Below, piece by piece: positions 44,687-52,817 of a stretch of 64,000 nucleotides of DNA. The DNA is from Flavobacterium agri (GTDB lineage: Bacteria > Bacteroidota > Bacteroidia > Flavobacteriales > Flavobacteriaceae), in contig NZ_JACBJI010000004.1 of NCBI RefSeq assembly GCF_013401995.1, forward strand, positions 124,001-188,000, given 5' to 3'. Position 1 is the stretch's first letter; the number at the start of each line of letters is the position of its first letter. Below the pieces are notes generated by a model. It was not told the DNA's origin. It saw only the letters and a program-made list of their open reading frames with translations, and searched no databases. The position numbers were made by a program, and so were the translations under genes.

Positions 44687-45262
44687 ATGTACAGGATTTT
44701 ACCGCTTTTGTTTTTCATCTGTAGTCTGCCGGCGTCTGCTCAGGAAGCGAAGCAGTTCTACAGCAAGGAATTTAATTGGCGGATGGATTTCCCGTCTGGC
44801 TTCCAAACCGTAAGTACTGCCGAAGACGCCCAATACCAGAAAAAAGGCAAAGAAATGATGGAAAAGGCCATGGCCATGGAAATCGAAAATCACGCGAAAC
44901 TTCTTTTTTCGTTGAAAAGTGACGATTTCAATCATATGGAAGCCAATTATCAGCCGTTCGATGAAGCTGTCGATGGTAATTATTCCGAGAGCGTCCAACT
45001 TGTAGCGGAGGCCATGATCCAGACCTTGTCGGCGCAAATTCCCAGAGAGCGCATCAAATCGGAAGTTACAAACGAAACCATAGGCGGGCTCAATTTCCAT
45101 GTCCTTAGGATAACCGTGGCGATTCCAAATAAATTTGACATGCAAATGCACATGCACAGCCGCTTGTTTGGAAACAAAGAATTGGCCGTCAACTTGATTT
45201 ATATCGATGCCCAAAAGGGAAAATTAATGTTCGACGCGTGGAAAAACTCGACTTTCAACTGA
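44687..45262 (+). CDS. Secreted hypothetical protein
   Basis: 191 aa, signal peptide ending PASAQ. The mature part starts YSKEFNWRMDFPSGFQTVS, then a long helix rich in Met/Glu (KGKEMMEKAMAMEIENHAK), and a beta-rich end (FHVLRITVAIPNKF, ELAVNLIYIDAQKG). Pattern is that of periplasmic single-domain proteins of the PsbP-like or DUF1795-like sort; not confirmed. It starts 5 nt after the ligase stop and may be the last gene of the operon. Confidence 0.65.
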   Translation: MYRILPLLFFICSLPASAQEAKQFYSKEFNWRMDFPSGFQTVSTAEDAQYQKKGKEMMEKAMAMEIENHAKLLFSLKSDDFNHMEANYQPFDEAVDGNYSESVQLVAEAMIQTLSAQIPRERIKSEVTNETIGGLNFHVLRITVAIPNKFDMQMHMHSRLFGNKELAVNLIYIDAQKGKLMFDAWKNSTFN

Positions 45263-45286
45263 AGTTTTCGCGCATAAATCGCTCTC

Positions 45287-45317
45287 TTGCACCCTGAATC
45301 ATTTTGCCTTACCTTTG
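45287..45317 (+). promoter_or_regulatory. dusB promoter
   Basis: TTG at 45287-45289, 20-nt spacer, TACCTTTG at 45310-45317. The predicted start of transcription falls at or beside the dusB ATG (45322), so the mRNA would be leaderless. Confidence 0.7.
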
Positions 45318-45321
45318 CGCC

Positions 45322-46314
45322 ATGGTAAAAATCGGCAACATCGAACTCCCAGAATTTCCGCTTTTGCTCGCTCCGATGGAAGACGTGAGCGATCCGCCGT
45401 TCCGTCGTTTGTGTAAAGCGCATGGAGCGGATCTGATGTTTTCGGAATTCATTTCGTCCGAAGGCCTGATCCGCGATGCGATCAAAAGCCGCCAAAAGCT
45501 CGATATTTTCGATTATGAACGCCCCGTCGGCATCCAGATTTTTGGTGGAGACGAGGAAGCGATGGCGATGTCGGCGAAGATTGTAGAAGCCGTGAATCCC
45601 GATCTGATCGATATCAACTTCGGATGCCCGGTCAAAAAAGTCGTGTGCAAAGGTGCCGGAGCCGCGGTTCTGAAAGACATCGATTTGATGGTTCGCCTTA
45701 CAAAAGCCGTAATCGATTCTACGAATTTGCCCGTTACCGTGAAAACGCGTTTGGGTTGGGACGAAAACTCGATCAATATCGATGAGGTTGCAGAAAGACT
45801 GCAGGACATCGGCGTGAAAGCCCTATCAATTCATGGACGCACAAGAGCACAACTTTATAAAGGAGAAGCCGATTGGTCGCATATCGCACGCGTGAAAAAC
45901 AATCCGAGAATTACGATGCCGATTTTCGGGAACGGCGATATCGATTCTCCAGAGAAAGCGCTTGAATACAAGAATAAATACGGTGTCGACGGCATTATGA
46001 TCGGTCGCGCCGCTATCGGTTATCCTTGGATTTTCAACGAGATCAAACACTTTTTGAAAACCGGAGAAAAACTGCCGTTGCCGACGATGCAAGACCGTAT
46101 CGAGGCCGCGAGAAACCATCTTACCTGGGCAATGGATTGGAAAGGCGATAAACTGGGCATCGTCGAAACCCGTCGTCACTACACGAATTACTTCAAAGGG
46201 ATCGCCAACTTCAAGGAATACCGCCAGCGTTTGGTCACGACCGACGGGAAAGAAGAGCTTTATAAAGTTTTCGACGAGATTTCGGATGTGTATTCCGATT
46301 ACGAATTCGCCTGA
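45322..46314 (+). CDS. dusB: tRNA-dihydrouridine synthase
   Basis: 330 aa. Reduces uridine to dihydrouridine in the D-loop of tRNA with FMN and NADPH. Family features: APMEDVSDPPFRRLC, INFGCPVKKVVCKGAGAA with the catalytic Cys, TRLGWD, SIHGRTRAQLYKGEADW and GRAAIGYPWIF. Start at 45322 (MVKIGNIE) rather than 45304, because the promoter box overlaps the upstream ATG. Its end overlaps the convergent DUF983 gene by 16 nt. Confidence 0.93.
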   Translation: MVKIGNIELPEFPLLLAPMEDVSDPPFRRLCKAHGADLMFSEFISSEGLIRDAIKSRQKLDIFDYERPVGIQIFGGDEEAMAMSAKIVEAVNPDLIDINFGCPVKKVVCKGAGAAVLKDIDLMVRLTKAVIDSTNLPVTVKTRLGWDENSINIDEVAERLQDIGVKALSIHGRTRAQLYKGEADWSHIARVKNNPRITMPIFGNGDIDSPEKALEYKNKYGVDGIMIGRAAIGYPWIFNEIKHFLKTGEKLPLPTMQDRIEAARNHLTWAMDWKGDKLGIVETRRHYTNYFKGIANFKEYRQRLVTTDGKEELYKVFDEISDVYSDYEFA

Positions 46315-46727
46315 AGCGGATTGATTTCGTGATTTTTTATCGGCTTTTTCTTCGCGAGCGACTCGTCGTAACTCACGAACATGTTGATGTAGATGTTGCG
46401 TGAAAGGCGTGATATGACGGGCATCAATCCGATCAGTACGACAAAGATTGCGGCGAACGATTTCAACAGGTCCAACCCGAACCCGAAATGGCTGACGACG
46501 AAAGTCCCGACGCCGACCGCTACCGAAAGTGCGTAACTCACATACATCGCCCCGAAAAAGAAATTCGGTTCTATTTTGTATTGGAAGCCGCAATTCTCGC
46601 AATGCTCGTGCATTTTCATCGTCTCTAAAATGTTGTACGGATTTTTGTTGACGTACATGTTTTCTTCATGACATTTCGGACATGTCCCGGTTATCATACT
46701 GTGAATTTTGCTTTTTCTGCTGAACAT
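46299..46727 (-). CDS. DUF983 family membrane protein
   Basis: 142 aa from 46727. Two Cys pairs (CPKCHEEN and CENCGF) form a zinc-ribbon-like head, followed by two transmembrane segments (about residues 65-105). This is the DUF983 pattern. Function unknown. Its stop overlaps the dusB 3' end. Confidence 0.82.
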   Translation of the reverse strand: MFSRKSKIHSMITGTCPKCHEENMYVNKNPYNILETMKMHEHCENCGFQYKIEPNFFFGAMYVSYALSVAVGVGTFVVSHFGFGLDLLKSFAAIFVVLIGLMPVISRLSRNIYINMFVSYDESLAKKKPIKNHEINPLQANS

Positions 46728-46820
46728 GACTTTTGTTTTTAAACGTTGTGTCAAAGTTCTAAATTAGGCCTTGTTTCTTCGTAGTGTAAAGTCTGCAAGA
46801 ATTTGTACTTTTAGGACATT

Positions 46821-47705
46821 ATGGCAAAAAGTGACGACATCGAAGTCCTTGATTTAAACCTGTTCAGGAAAACCAACATCCTGCCCGATTTTTACATCAA
46901 TACCATGGCCGACCATTTGGTCACGAGCCACGCACATATCGAACGTCCGCACCGTCATGATTTTTACGTCGCGATACTGTTTGTCAAGGGTTCGGGTACA
47001 CATACGATCGATTTTACGACCTACGACGTGAAACCCGGAAGCGTTTTCGTGATGTCACCCGGTCAGATGCACCATTGGCAGCTTTCGCAAGATGCGGACG
47101 GCTATATTTTTTGCCACACCAAATCGTTTTACGAAATGCGTTATGCCGATGAAAGTTTGAGCGATTACGCGTTTTTCTCCCAAGTGCAAAACGTAGGCTG
47201 CATTGAGATCGATGCGTCGAGAATAGACGAATTCGCGAACCATTTTCAAAAGATGTCCGACGGAAATTTCAACGATGCCAAAGCATATCGTCATTTCGTA
47301 ATCAGCCACATCACACAGGTGTATTTGGAATTGGAATGCGCGCTTCACGGAAAAAATCTCGAATCCGGTTTGGGTTCTGCGGGTTATCTGTTCAAATTCA
47401 AAAAGTTCGAAGAATTGTTGGAGCAAGGTTTCCGCAGTGAAAAATCGCCGGAGAAATACGCCGAAAAACTCAACATGACGGCAAAACACCTCAATCGCAT
47501 CAACCGCCAGATTGTCGGGAAATCGACTTCGGACATCATCATGGAACGCGTGATGCTCGAGGCCAAACGACTGCTGATTCATTCCGAGGAAAGTTTCAAC
47601 GCGATCGCTTTCGGGCTTGGTTACGACGACTATGCGTATTTTTCGAAACTGTTCAAAAAGAAAACCGGAACCACGCCTTCGGAGTTCCAAAGAAACCAAC
47701 GTTAG
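46821..47705 (+). CDS. AraC family transcriptional regulator
   Basis: 294 aa. N-terminal cupin-like sensing domain (PHRHDFYVAILFVKGSGTHTIDF, MSPGQMHHWQL) and C-terminal double HTH (EKLNMTAKHLNRINRQIVGKS, IAFGLGYDDYAYFSKLFKKKTGTTPSEFQ). An effector-responsive activator; target not known. It is convergent with the permease gene, with no space between them. Confidence 0.92.
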   Translation: MAKSDDIEVLDLNLFRKTNILPDFYINTMADHLVTSHAHIERPHRHDFYVAILFVKGSGTHTIDFTTYDVKPGSVFVMSPGQMHHWQLSQDADGYIFCHTKSFYEMRYADESLSDYAFFSQVQNVGCIEIDASRIDEFANHFQKMSDGNFNDAKAYRHFVISHITQVYLELECALHGKNLESGLGSAGYLFKFKKFEELLEQGFRSEKSPEKYAEKLNMTAKHLNRINRQIVGKSTSDIIMERVMLEAKRLLIHSEESFNAIAFGLGYDDYAYFSKLFKKKTGTTPSEFQRNQR

Positions 47706-48902
47706 TTATTCTTCCAACGTCTTGTGGACGCGAGAGGAAGCGATCAAGGACGCCAAAAACCCGAATCCGAAAATCGTAAGTGTCACGATCGCGATGTTCT
47801 GGAACGTGAATACGACGGGATACGCCAAAGTCGGCGTGATCATGATGAGTTTGAAGTGTTGCTGCAGCAAAACGACGATCGATCCGAGCGCCAATCCGAA
47901 AATTCCCGCAAAAAGGCTCAAAAGACTGCCTTGCAACAGGAAAATCTTGCGCAATCCGTTCACTTCGACGCCCAAAGCTGTAAGCGTTTTTAGATTGCCT
48001 TTCTTTTCGATGATCATGACGATCAAAGCTCCGGCGAGGCTGAAAAGCGCCATGATGACCACAAGCGTGAAAATCAGGTAAACGACCAGATTCTCGCTGT
48101 TGAGCATCTTGTAGAGCGACTCGTTGAGTTCGGCTCTTGTCTTGATTTGGATGCCCGGAAGAATTTTCGCAGCTTCCTCACAGACATCGTCCACATCAGC
48201 ATTCGCGTCGAGCTTGAACTCTACGGCCGAAACCTGGTCGATCTGGTAATTGAGCAGGATTTGTGCCAGACGCAAATCGGCGAACACGTATTTCGAATCC
48301 AATTCCTCGCTTATCGCATAAATCCCGACAGGCGCGAGGACCGCTTTGGTAAAGGCTTCATCGGGGTTTTCGATATCGCCTTTTCCGGGTTTGGGCATAT
48401 AGACTTCGAACGGATTGTTGAAGTCGAGCAATCCGAGCGACAATTTTTGCGAAATCCCATATCCGACGACAACCTGCGTGGTATTCGGCTCGAGCCATTG
48501 CCCTTGGAAAATGGTCTTATTGACACTGTTGACCTGTCCGAAAAGACTGTCGACGCCTTTTAGGTAGGCGACTTGTTCCTTTCCGTCGAAAACGAAAAGC
48601 ACGCGTTCCTCAATCACTTTCGAGATCATCTTGACACCTTCGATCTTTTGCAGTTTCGCGGCTTGCGCAGGTGTGACGGTAAAGACTTTCCCGGTTTTCG
48701 GAAGCGCTTTCAGATCGGGGTCGAAATCGTTCGAAAACGACAAACTGAAATCCTTGAGTCCGCTAAACACAGACAAAACCACAAACAAAGCCGCCGCGCC
48801 CACGACGATACTGATCGAGGCGATGCCGTTGATGAGGTTGATCGCGTTGTTTTTGCTCGCGGTCCTCAAATAACGTTTGGCTATGTAAAGCGGGAAATTC
48901 AC
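47706..48902 (-). CDS. LolC/E-FtsX type ABC transporter permease
   Basis: 398 aa, inner membrane. An N-terminal transmembrane helix after IAKRYLRTASKNNAINLINGI, a periplasmic MacB-like core domain of about 220 residues and three C-terminal segments (VVIMALFSLAGALIVMI, LLSLFAGIFGLALGSIVVLL, IVTLTIFGFGFLASLI). It fits the lipoprotein-releasing permease family. No ATPase gene is adjacent. Starts 1 nt after the rbfA stop, so they share a transcript. Confidence 0.88.
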   Translation of the reverse strand: MNFPLYIAKRYLRTASKNNAINLINGIASISIVVGAAALFVVLSVFSGLKDFSLSFSNDFDPDLKALPKTGKVFTVTPAQAAKLQKIEGVKMISKVIEERVLFVFDGKEQVAYLKGVDSLFGQVNSVNKTIFQGQWLEPNTTQVVVGYGISQKLSLGLLDFNNPFEVYMPKPGKGDIENPDEAFTKAVLAPVGIYAISEELDSKYVFADLRLAQILLNYQIDQVSAVEFKLDANADVDDVCEEAAKILPGIQIKTRAELNESLYKMLNSENLVVYLIFTLVVIMALFSLAGALIVMIIEKKGNLKTLTALGVEVNGLRKIFLLQGSLLSLFAGIFGLALGSIVVLLQQHFKLIMITPTLAYPVVFTFQNIAIVTLTIFGFGFLASLIASSRVHKTLEE

Positions 48903-49295
48903 TTACGATTTCTTGCGCTTGGCGAGCAAATCGCGGTTCTCGATAGGGTTTTCTTCTCCTTTGAGCGCTTGGTCGATCTTTTCGATGTAGTCGAGTGAAT
49001 CGTCAATATAAAAGGTAAGGTTGGGCACTTTGCGCAATTGCATTTTTACGCGTTGCGACAAATCGTGCTTGATAAGCGGCGTGTTCGATTTGATTGCGGC
49101 CAACGTTTCGGCGGCTTTTTCTTGCGGGAAAATACTCAAATGCACCGATGCTACCGACAAATCTGTAGTCACGGAAACCTTTGACACCGAGATGACAAGG
49201 TTCGAAATCGCGTTCTTGCGCACTTCTCCTTGCAAAATATCGACCAAATCTTTTTGCAGTACGCCTGCGATTTTCTTTTGACGGTTTGTTTCCAT
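48903..49295 (-). CDS. rbfA: Ribosome-binding factor A
   Basis: 130 aa KH-like protein for 30S maturation. Visible: RQKKIAGVLQKDLVDIL, VTTDLSVASVHLSIFP and VPNLTFYIDDSLDYIEKID. The motif TACCTTTG at 49300-49307 lies just before the ATG, so this transcript too may be leaderless. Confidence 0.92.
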   Translation of the reverse strand: METNRQKKIAGVLQKDLVDILQGEVRKNAISNLVISVSKVSVTTDLSVASVHLSIFPQEKAAETLAAIKSNTPLIKHDLSQRVKMQLRKVPNLTFYIDDSLDYIEKIDQALKGEENPIENRDLLAKRKKS

Positions 49296-49299
49296 GCGG

Positions 49300-49307
49300 C
49301 AAAGGTA
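49300..49307 (-). promoter_or_regulatory. Putative rbfA -7 box
   Basis: TACCTTTG on the - strand, 4 nt ahead of the rbfA ATG, is the same box as for dusB and thiL. No -33 TTG was found. Confidence 0.5.
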
Positions 49308-49429
49308 GGGAAAGTTCGGGAGTTTGTGGTTCGGGAGTCGAGAAGAGCGTTTCAGGATATAGGGATTGAGGATGGTATTTTAAGATTTGGTGTAGAAAAA
49401 CTGTAAGGGAGTGAAGGGCGAAATTGATA

Positions 49430-49627
49430 ATTTTAGCCCGGGTGGGCGCGAAAGCCGTCGTCCAGAATTCGCTTTTGAAGCTGATCCGGCTACCGCTTCA
49501 AGGTTCTTTCCAAAATCCGTTTGCCGCAACGCACAAAAGTAGCTTCCGTCGGTCGCTCTTTTGTCGCGGCGACAAATCGGTTTTCGGTTCAAAACGCTTT
49601 CCGCTTGTATCCGGGCTAGGAGTAATC
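49430..49627 (-). ncRNA. Second structured repeat element (Flavo-1-like candidate)
   Basis: Read on the - strand it begins CTAGCCCGGATACAAGCGG, then alternating purine/pyrimidine stems (ACAAAAGAGCGACCGACGG, TTGCGGCAAACGG, AAGCGGTAGCCGGATC) and ends near CGCGCCCACCCGGGC, which pairs with the CCCGG-type start. It resembles the 9080-9240 block in the AAGCGG/CAAAAG pattern. It fills the 373-nt gap between rbfA and mce; the rest of that gap holds nothing recognised. Confidence 0.4.
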
Positions 49628-49668
49628 GTCTCCGAAAGAAGTTTATCTTTACGGTCAAATCCAATGCA

Positions 49669-50070
49669 ATGAACAAAATCGAACACATCGGCATCGCCGT
49701 AAAATCTCTGGCCGAATCGAACATTCTTTTCGAAAAACTGCTCGGCGTAGCGTCTTACAAAGAAGAAGAGGTCGCGAGCGAAGGTGTCAAGACTTCTTTC
49801 TTTCAATCCGGCCCGAACAAAATAGAACTGCTCGAAGCCACGAATCCAGACAGTCCGATTGCGAAATTCCTCGAAAAAAAGGGCGAAGGCATCCACCACA
49901 TCGCTTTCGACGTGACCGATATCATCTCCGAAATCGAACGCCTCAAAAACGAAGGCTTTACCGTACTTAACGAAACGCCCAAAAAAGGCGCCGACAATAA
50001 ATTAGTGGCATTTCTTCACCCGAAAGGCACGAACGGCGTGCTTGTCGAACTTTGTCAGGAAATCAGATAG
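49669..50070 (+). CDS. mce: Methylmalonyl-CoA epimerase
   Basis: 133-aa VOC-fold enzyme. IEHIGIAVKSL, the metal Glu segment NKIELLEATNPDSPI and GIHHIAFDV, with a C-terminal VLVELCQ, are the family motifs. Converts (S)- to (R)-methylmalonyl-CoA in propionate metabolism. Start at 49669 (MNKIEHIG); a longer frame to 49561 runs into the structured repeat. Confidence 0.9.
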   Translation: MNKIEHIGIAVKSLAESNILFEKLLGVASYKEEEVASEGVKTSFFQSGPNKIELLEATNPDSPIAKFLEKKGEGIHHIAFDVTDIISEIERLKNEGFTVLNETPKKGADNKLVAFLHPKGTNGVLVELCQEIR

Positions 50071-50072
50071 AT

Positions 50073-50441
50073 ATGGAATTCGGTACAAAATCCATTCGGC
50101 CGTTTTTAGGCGCGAAAGACTTCGAGATTTCGAGGCGTTTTTATCGTGATCTAGGTTTTGAAGAGGTTTCGTTAGGCGCGCAGATGTCGGTTTTCAAGAC
50201 AGGAAATTTCGCGTTCTACCTGCAAAACGCTTACGTGAAAGACTGGATCGACAACACTATGGTTTTTATGGAAGTCGCCGATACGCGCCAGCTTTGGAGC
50301 GATTTGTCCGCGCTCGATTTGCCTTCGAAATATGAAAACGTGCGTCTTGTCCCAATCCGTGAAGAAGCTTGGGGAAGGGAATTTTTCGTGTACGACCCGT
50401 CGGGAATTTTGTGGCATTTCGGAGAATTCAATCAACCGTAA
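50073..50441 (+). CDS. VOC/glyoxalase-like protein
   Basis: 122 aa from the ATG at 50073, 2 nt after mce. Bleomycin-resistance-type beta-alpha-beta repeats: SIRPFLGAKDFEISRRFYRDLGF and VYDPSGILWHFGEF. Few metal ligands are evident, so it may be a non-catalytic binder. Function unknown. Confidence 0.82.
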   Translation: MEFGTKSIRPFLGAKDFEISRRFYRDLGFEEVSLGAQMSVFKTGNFAFYLQNAYVKDWIDNTMVFMEVADTRQLWSDLSALDLPSKYENVRLVPIREEAWGREFFVYDPSGILWHFGEFNQP

Positions 50442-50456
50442 CCCATCGATTCCTGA

Positions 50457-50999
50457 ATGAAGAACAAAGTCAAAATTCTTCGCGAGCAAAAAAACCTCAC
50501 CCAAACCGAATTGGCCGAAAAGTCCGGGCTGTCGCTGCGCACGGTCCAAAGAGTCGAGTCGGGCAGTCCGCTCAAAGGGTTTACGCTCAACGCGATTGCG
50601 AAAACGTTGGGCCTTGAGCCGCAGCATCTTTTTCTTGATACAGAAGAAAACGCCGCCGTCGACCGGGCGAAACTCATCAATTTGTCGGCTTTGTCCGGTC
50701 TGATCGTACCGTATGGAGGCGTGATTTTTCCGCTGATCCTCATCTATCGCACCAAAGACCCAAAAAACAAGGAGCTCGGCAAAGGGATACTTGGCGTCCA
50801 GATCGTTTTGGCGACCGTGCTTTCTATATTGATGATTGCGAGTCCGTTCGTGCAACACGCATTTTCAATCAAATTTCCGCTGTTCCTGATCTTCCTGATC
50901 GCATTTCTGTGCGTAAAATTGTTGGTGATTCTCAAAAACGGCATCACCCTGAATCAAAAACACGAGCTTAGTATTAAATTGAAAATCAACTTCTTATAA
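50457..50999 (+). CDS. XRE-type regulator with membrane segments
   Basis: 180 aa. Residues 5-60 are a Cro/XRE HTH (LTQTELAEKSGLSLRTVQRVESGSPLKG). The C-terminal part has three or so hydrophobic segments (GLIVPYGGVIFPLILIY, IVLATVLSILMIASPF, FPLFLIFLIAFLCVKLLVIL), so it is a membrane-bound regulator, a form frequent in Bacteroidetes. Target unknown. Confidence 0.85.
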   Translation: MKNKVKILREQKNLTQTELAEKSGLSLRTVQRVESGSPLKGFTLNAIAKTLGLEPQHLFLDTEENAAVDRAKLINLSALSGLIVPYGGVIFPLILIYRTKDPKNKELGKGILGVQIVLATVLSILMIASPFVQHAFSIKFPLFLIFLIAFLCVKLLVILKNGITLNQKHELSIKLKINFL

Positions 51000-51086
51000 A
51001 CGCGACGTGCTATTGTCGTAAAACTGTCGTATCGATTTTGTGTGAAAATGGTGGGTAACATCCGAATGTTGCACCAAAACATTCAC

Positions 51087-52010
51087 ATGAAACTCTTCAA
51101 GAAAATTGCGCTAGCTTTCGTTATTCTTTTTGCACTTGCTCTTTTGGGCGGTTATTTCTATTTCGAGAACAAGTTTTCGCCTCCCGAAAATTATTTGACC
51201 GTTTCAGGATCGGTTCAAGACATACCGCTAAAATGGCATCCGGACGGTTCGCATTCGGCGGTTTATTTGCCCGTCAAGATTTCGGGAATCGACAAAACGT
51301 TCTATATGCAGCTCGATTCGGGTTCGCCTGTCACGTTGTTTTACAAGACTTCGCTTGAATCGATTGAAGGATTCCGTCAGAAAATCGATGTCGAAAAAAA
51401 GCAGGTTTCTCTGAGTTTCAACCTCGGAGAAATGCAAGTTTCTTCTCAAAATTTCCAGGTTTTGGAGTACGGCGAAAAGGTAGATTTTGAAAATCCATCC
51501 GCCAAAAATATCATCGGCACTATTGGCACGGATTTGTTCGAAAAACGCGTCGTTACGCTCGATTTCAAGGCAAACTCTTGTTCGTTTGAAAGCACATCCG
51601 AACAAAAAGGCTTCGAAGAAATGGAATTCAAAAAACGACGTATGCTGTTTCCGGCATCAATCGAAAATCGGGAACTCAAATTACTTTACGACTCGGGAAG
51701 CAGCGCGTACGAACTTATTACGAACCAGGAAGAATGGACAAAATTCAAATCTCCGAACGCCCAAATCAAGACCGAAAGCGGAAATTCGTGGGGAAATACG
51801 CTCAAAGTCATTTCTGCTGCGGCAAATCGGCAAATCGGAATCGGGAAAACGACGCTAAATCTGTCGCAAGTGACGTATGTGGAAGGCACTTCGGCATTTC
51901 AGGATTTCCTGATGAAAAGCTCGGGAATGCAAGGTATGATCGGCAATAAACTCTTTATAAACCACAAGTTGATATTGGATTGCAGAAACGAGCGATTTAA
52001 AATCGATTGA
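51087..52010 (+). CDS. Two-lobed aspartic-protease-like membrane protein
   Basis: 307 aa from the ATG at 51087 (MKLFKKIALA), which gives an N-terminal anchor (residues 6-27). Two similar lobes each have an Asp-Ser-Gly-Ser motif: LDSGSP at Asp77 and YDSGSS at Asp202, and each ends with a hydrophobic-Gly motif (GTIGTDLFEKRVVTLDF; GMIGNKLFINHKLILDC). This is the layout of retropepsin-like lobes in tandem, as in pepsin. Single-lobe forms are common in Bacteroidetes, the double form much less so. Confidence 0.7.
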   Translation: MKLFKKIALAFVILFALALLGGYFYFENKFSPPENYLTVSGSVQDIPLKWHPDGSHSAVYLPVKISGIDKTFYMQLDSGSPVTLFYKTSLESIEGFRQKIDVEKKQVSLSFNLGEMQVSSQNFQVLEYGEKVDFENPSAKNIIGTIGTDLFEKRVVTLDFKANSCSFESTSEQKGFEEMEFKKRRMLFPASIENRELKLLYDSGSSAYELITNQEEWTKFKSPNAQIKTESGNSWGNTLKVISAAANRQIGIGKTTLNLSQVTYVEGTSAFQDFLMKSSGMQGMIGNKLFINHKLILDCRNERFKID

Positions 52011-52152
52011 TCCTATTTGTTTTATGATGTGGTTTTTAAACCGAAAATTCGTTTCGATTCTCAAAGAAGAAAATTTTTTAGGCCCTGATCTATATGAGAT
52101 ACCGTATGATTTTGAGTTGCTTCCGACCGTGCGCAAAAATGCCAAAAAACCC

Positions 52153-52182
52153 TTGCAACCCTTAAAAAATAGTGTAAATTTG
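52153..52182 (+). promoter_or_regulatory. tRNA promoter
   Basis: TTG at 52153-52155, 19-nt spacer, TAAATTTG at 52175-52182; start of transcription expected near 52187. Confidence 0.75.
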
Positions 52183-52194
52183 CAGCCCTAACCC

Positions 52195-52268
52195 GGTCCT
52201 ATAGCTCAGTTGGTTAGAGTCCCTGACTCATAATCAGGTTGTCCTTGGTTCGAGCCCAAGTGGGACCA
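52195..52268 (+). tRNA. tRNA with CAT anticodon (Ile2 likely, or elongator Met)
   Basis: Full cloverleaf of 74 nt. The acceptor stem GGTCCTA pairs with TGGGACC plus A73; the D arm is AGCTCAGTTGGTTAGAG; the anticodon arm is CCTGA-CTCATAA-TCAGG; the T arm is CTTGGTTCGAGCCCAAG. The CCA end is not encoded. C4-G69 and C5-G68 are determinants for TilS lysidine modification, so Ile2 (AUA codon) is preferred over Met, but this needs a check. Its own promoter and terminator are adjacent. Confidence 0.88.
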
Positions 52269-52275
52269 CTTCAAA

Positions 52276-52312
52276 CCGCAATCAGTATTCTTTGATTGCG
52301 GTTTTTTTATTT
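52276..52312 (+). terminator. tRNA terminator
   Basis: AACCGCAATCA and TGATTGCGGTT form a long stem with a loop of about 7 nt, followed by T6. Confidence 0.9.
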
Positions 52313-52412
52313 TCAAGGCAATTGGAAAAATTAACGTTTAATACAGTTTTTCTGTAACAGAGTCTTACTCTGCATCTCTACCTTTATAGAATACACGCCA
52401 AAATCCGTTTTT

Positions 52413-52814
52413 ATGAAAGCTTCAGCACTTATCTCGTTTTTGCTACTGCCTGTTTTTGCTTTTTCCCAATCCGATATCGAAAAAGTCATGCGTGGCGGTG
52501 AAATCATCCTTAGCGGCTTGACCATCCTGAAAATGGCAAGAGCCGATGATACGAAAAAGGATTCGAAAACCGTCCAGAGTTTATGCGTCAAGAACAAGCT
52601 GCTTCAAAAAGTGACCTTCCGTCTTGTGGGCAAAGACACCGAAGACAACGAGATAAAGAAAGAACTTGTCGTTCCCAAAGATGGGAAAGAATGCCTTTTT
52701 GAGATTCCCAAGGCGATTTATACCTACGAATTTGTGTTCGCGACAGGCGAGATATATAAAAAAGGAGAATATAAAGTAGAGGATGAGGTGACTTTCACCC
52801 TAAAAGACCCATAA
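52413..52814 (+). CDS. Secreted hypothetical protein
   Basis: 133 aa with a signal peptide ending FAFSQ. The mature part contains a VKNKLLQKVTFRLVGKD beta stretch and ends with an EVTFTLKDP motif. Convergent with the DUF4130 gene 3 nt away. No family recognised. Confidence 0.65.
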   Translation: MKASALISFLLLPVFAFSQSDIEKVMRGGEIILSGLTILKMARADDTKKDSKTVQSLCVKNKLLQKVTFRLVGKDTEDNEIKKELVVPKDGKECLFEIPKAIYTYEFVFATGEIYKKGEYKVEDEVTFTLKDP

Positions 52815-52817
52815 CCG

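Noticed and set aside
52195..52268. The tRNA as an integration site for a genomic island
   Set aside because: No integrase, direct repeat of its 3' end or foreign-looking genes follow within the window.
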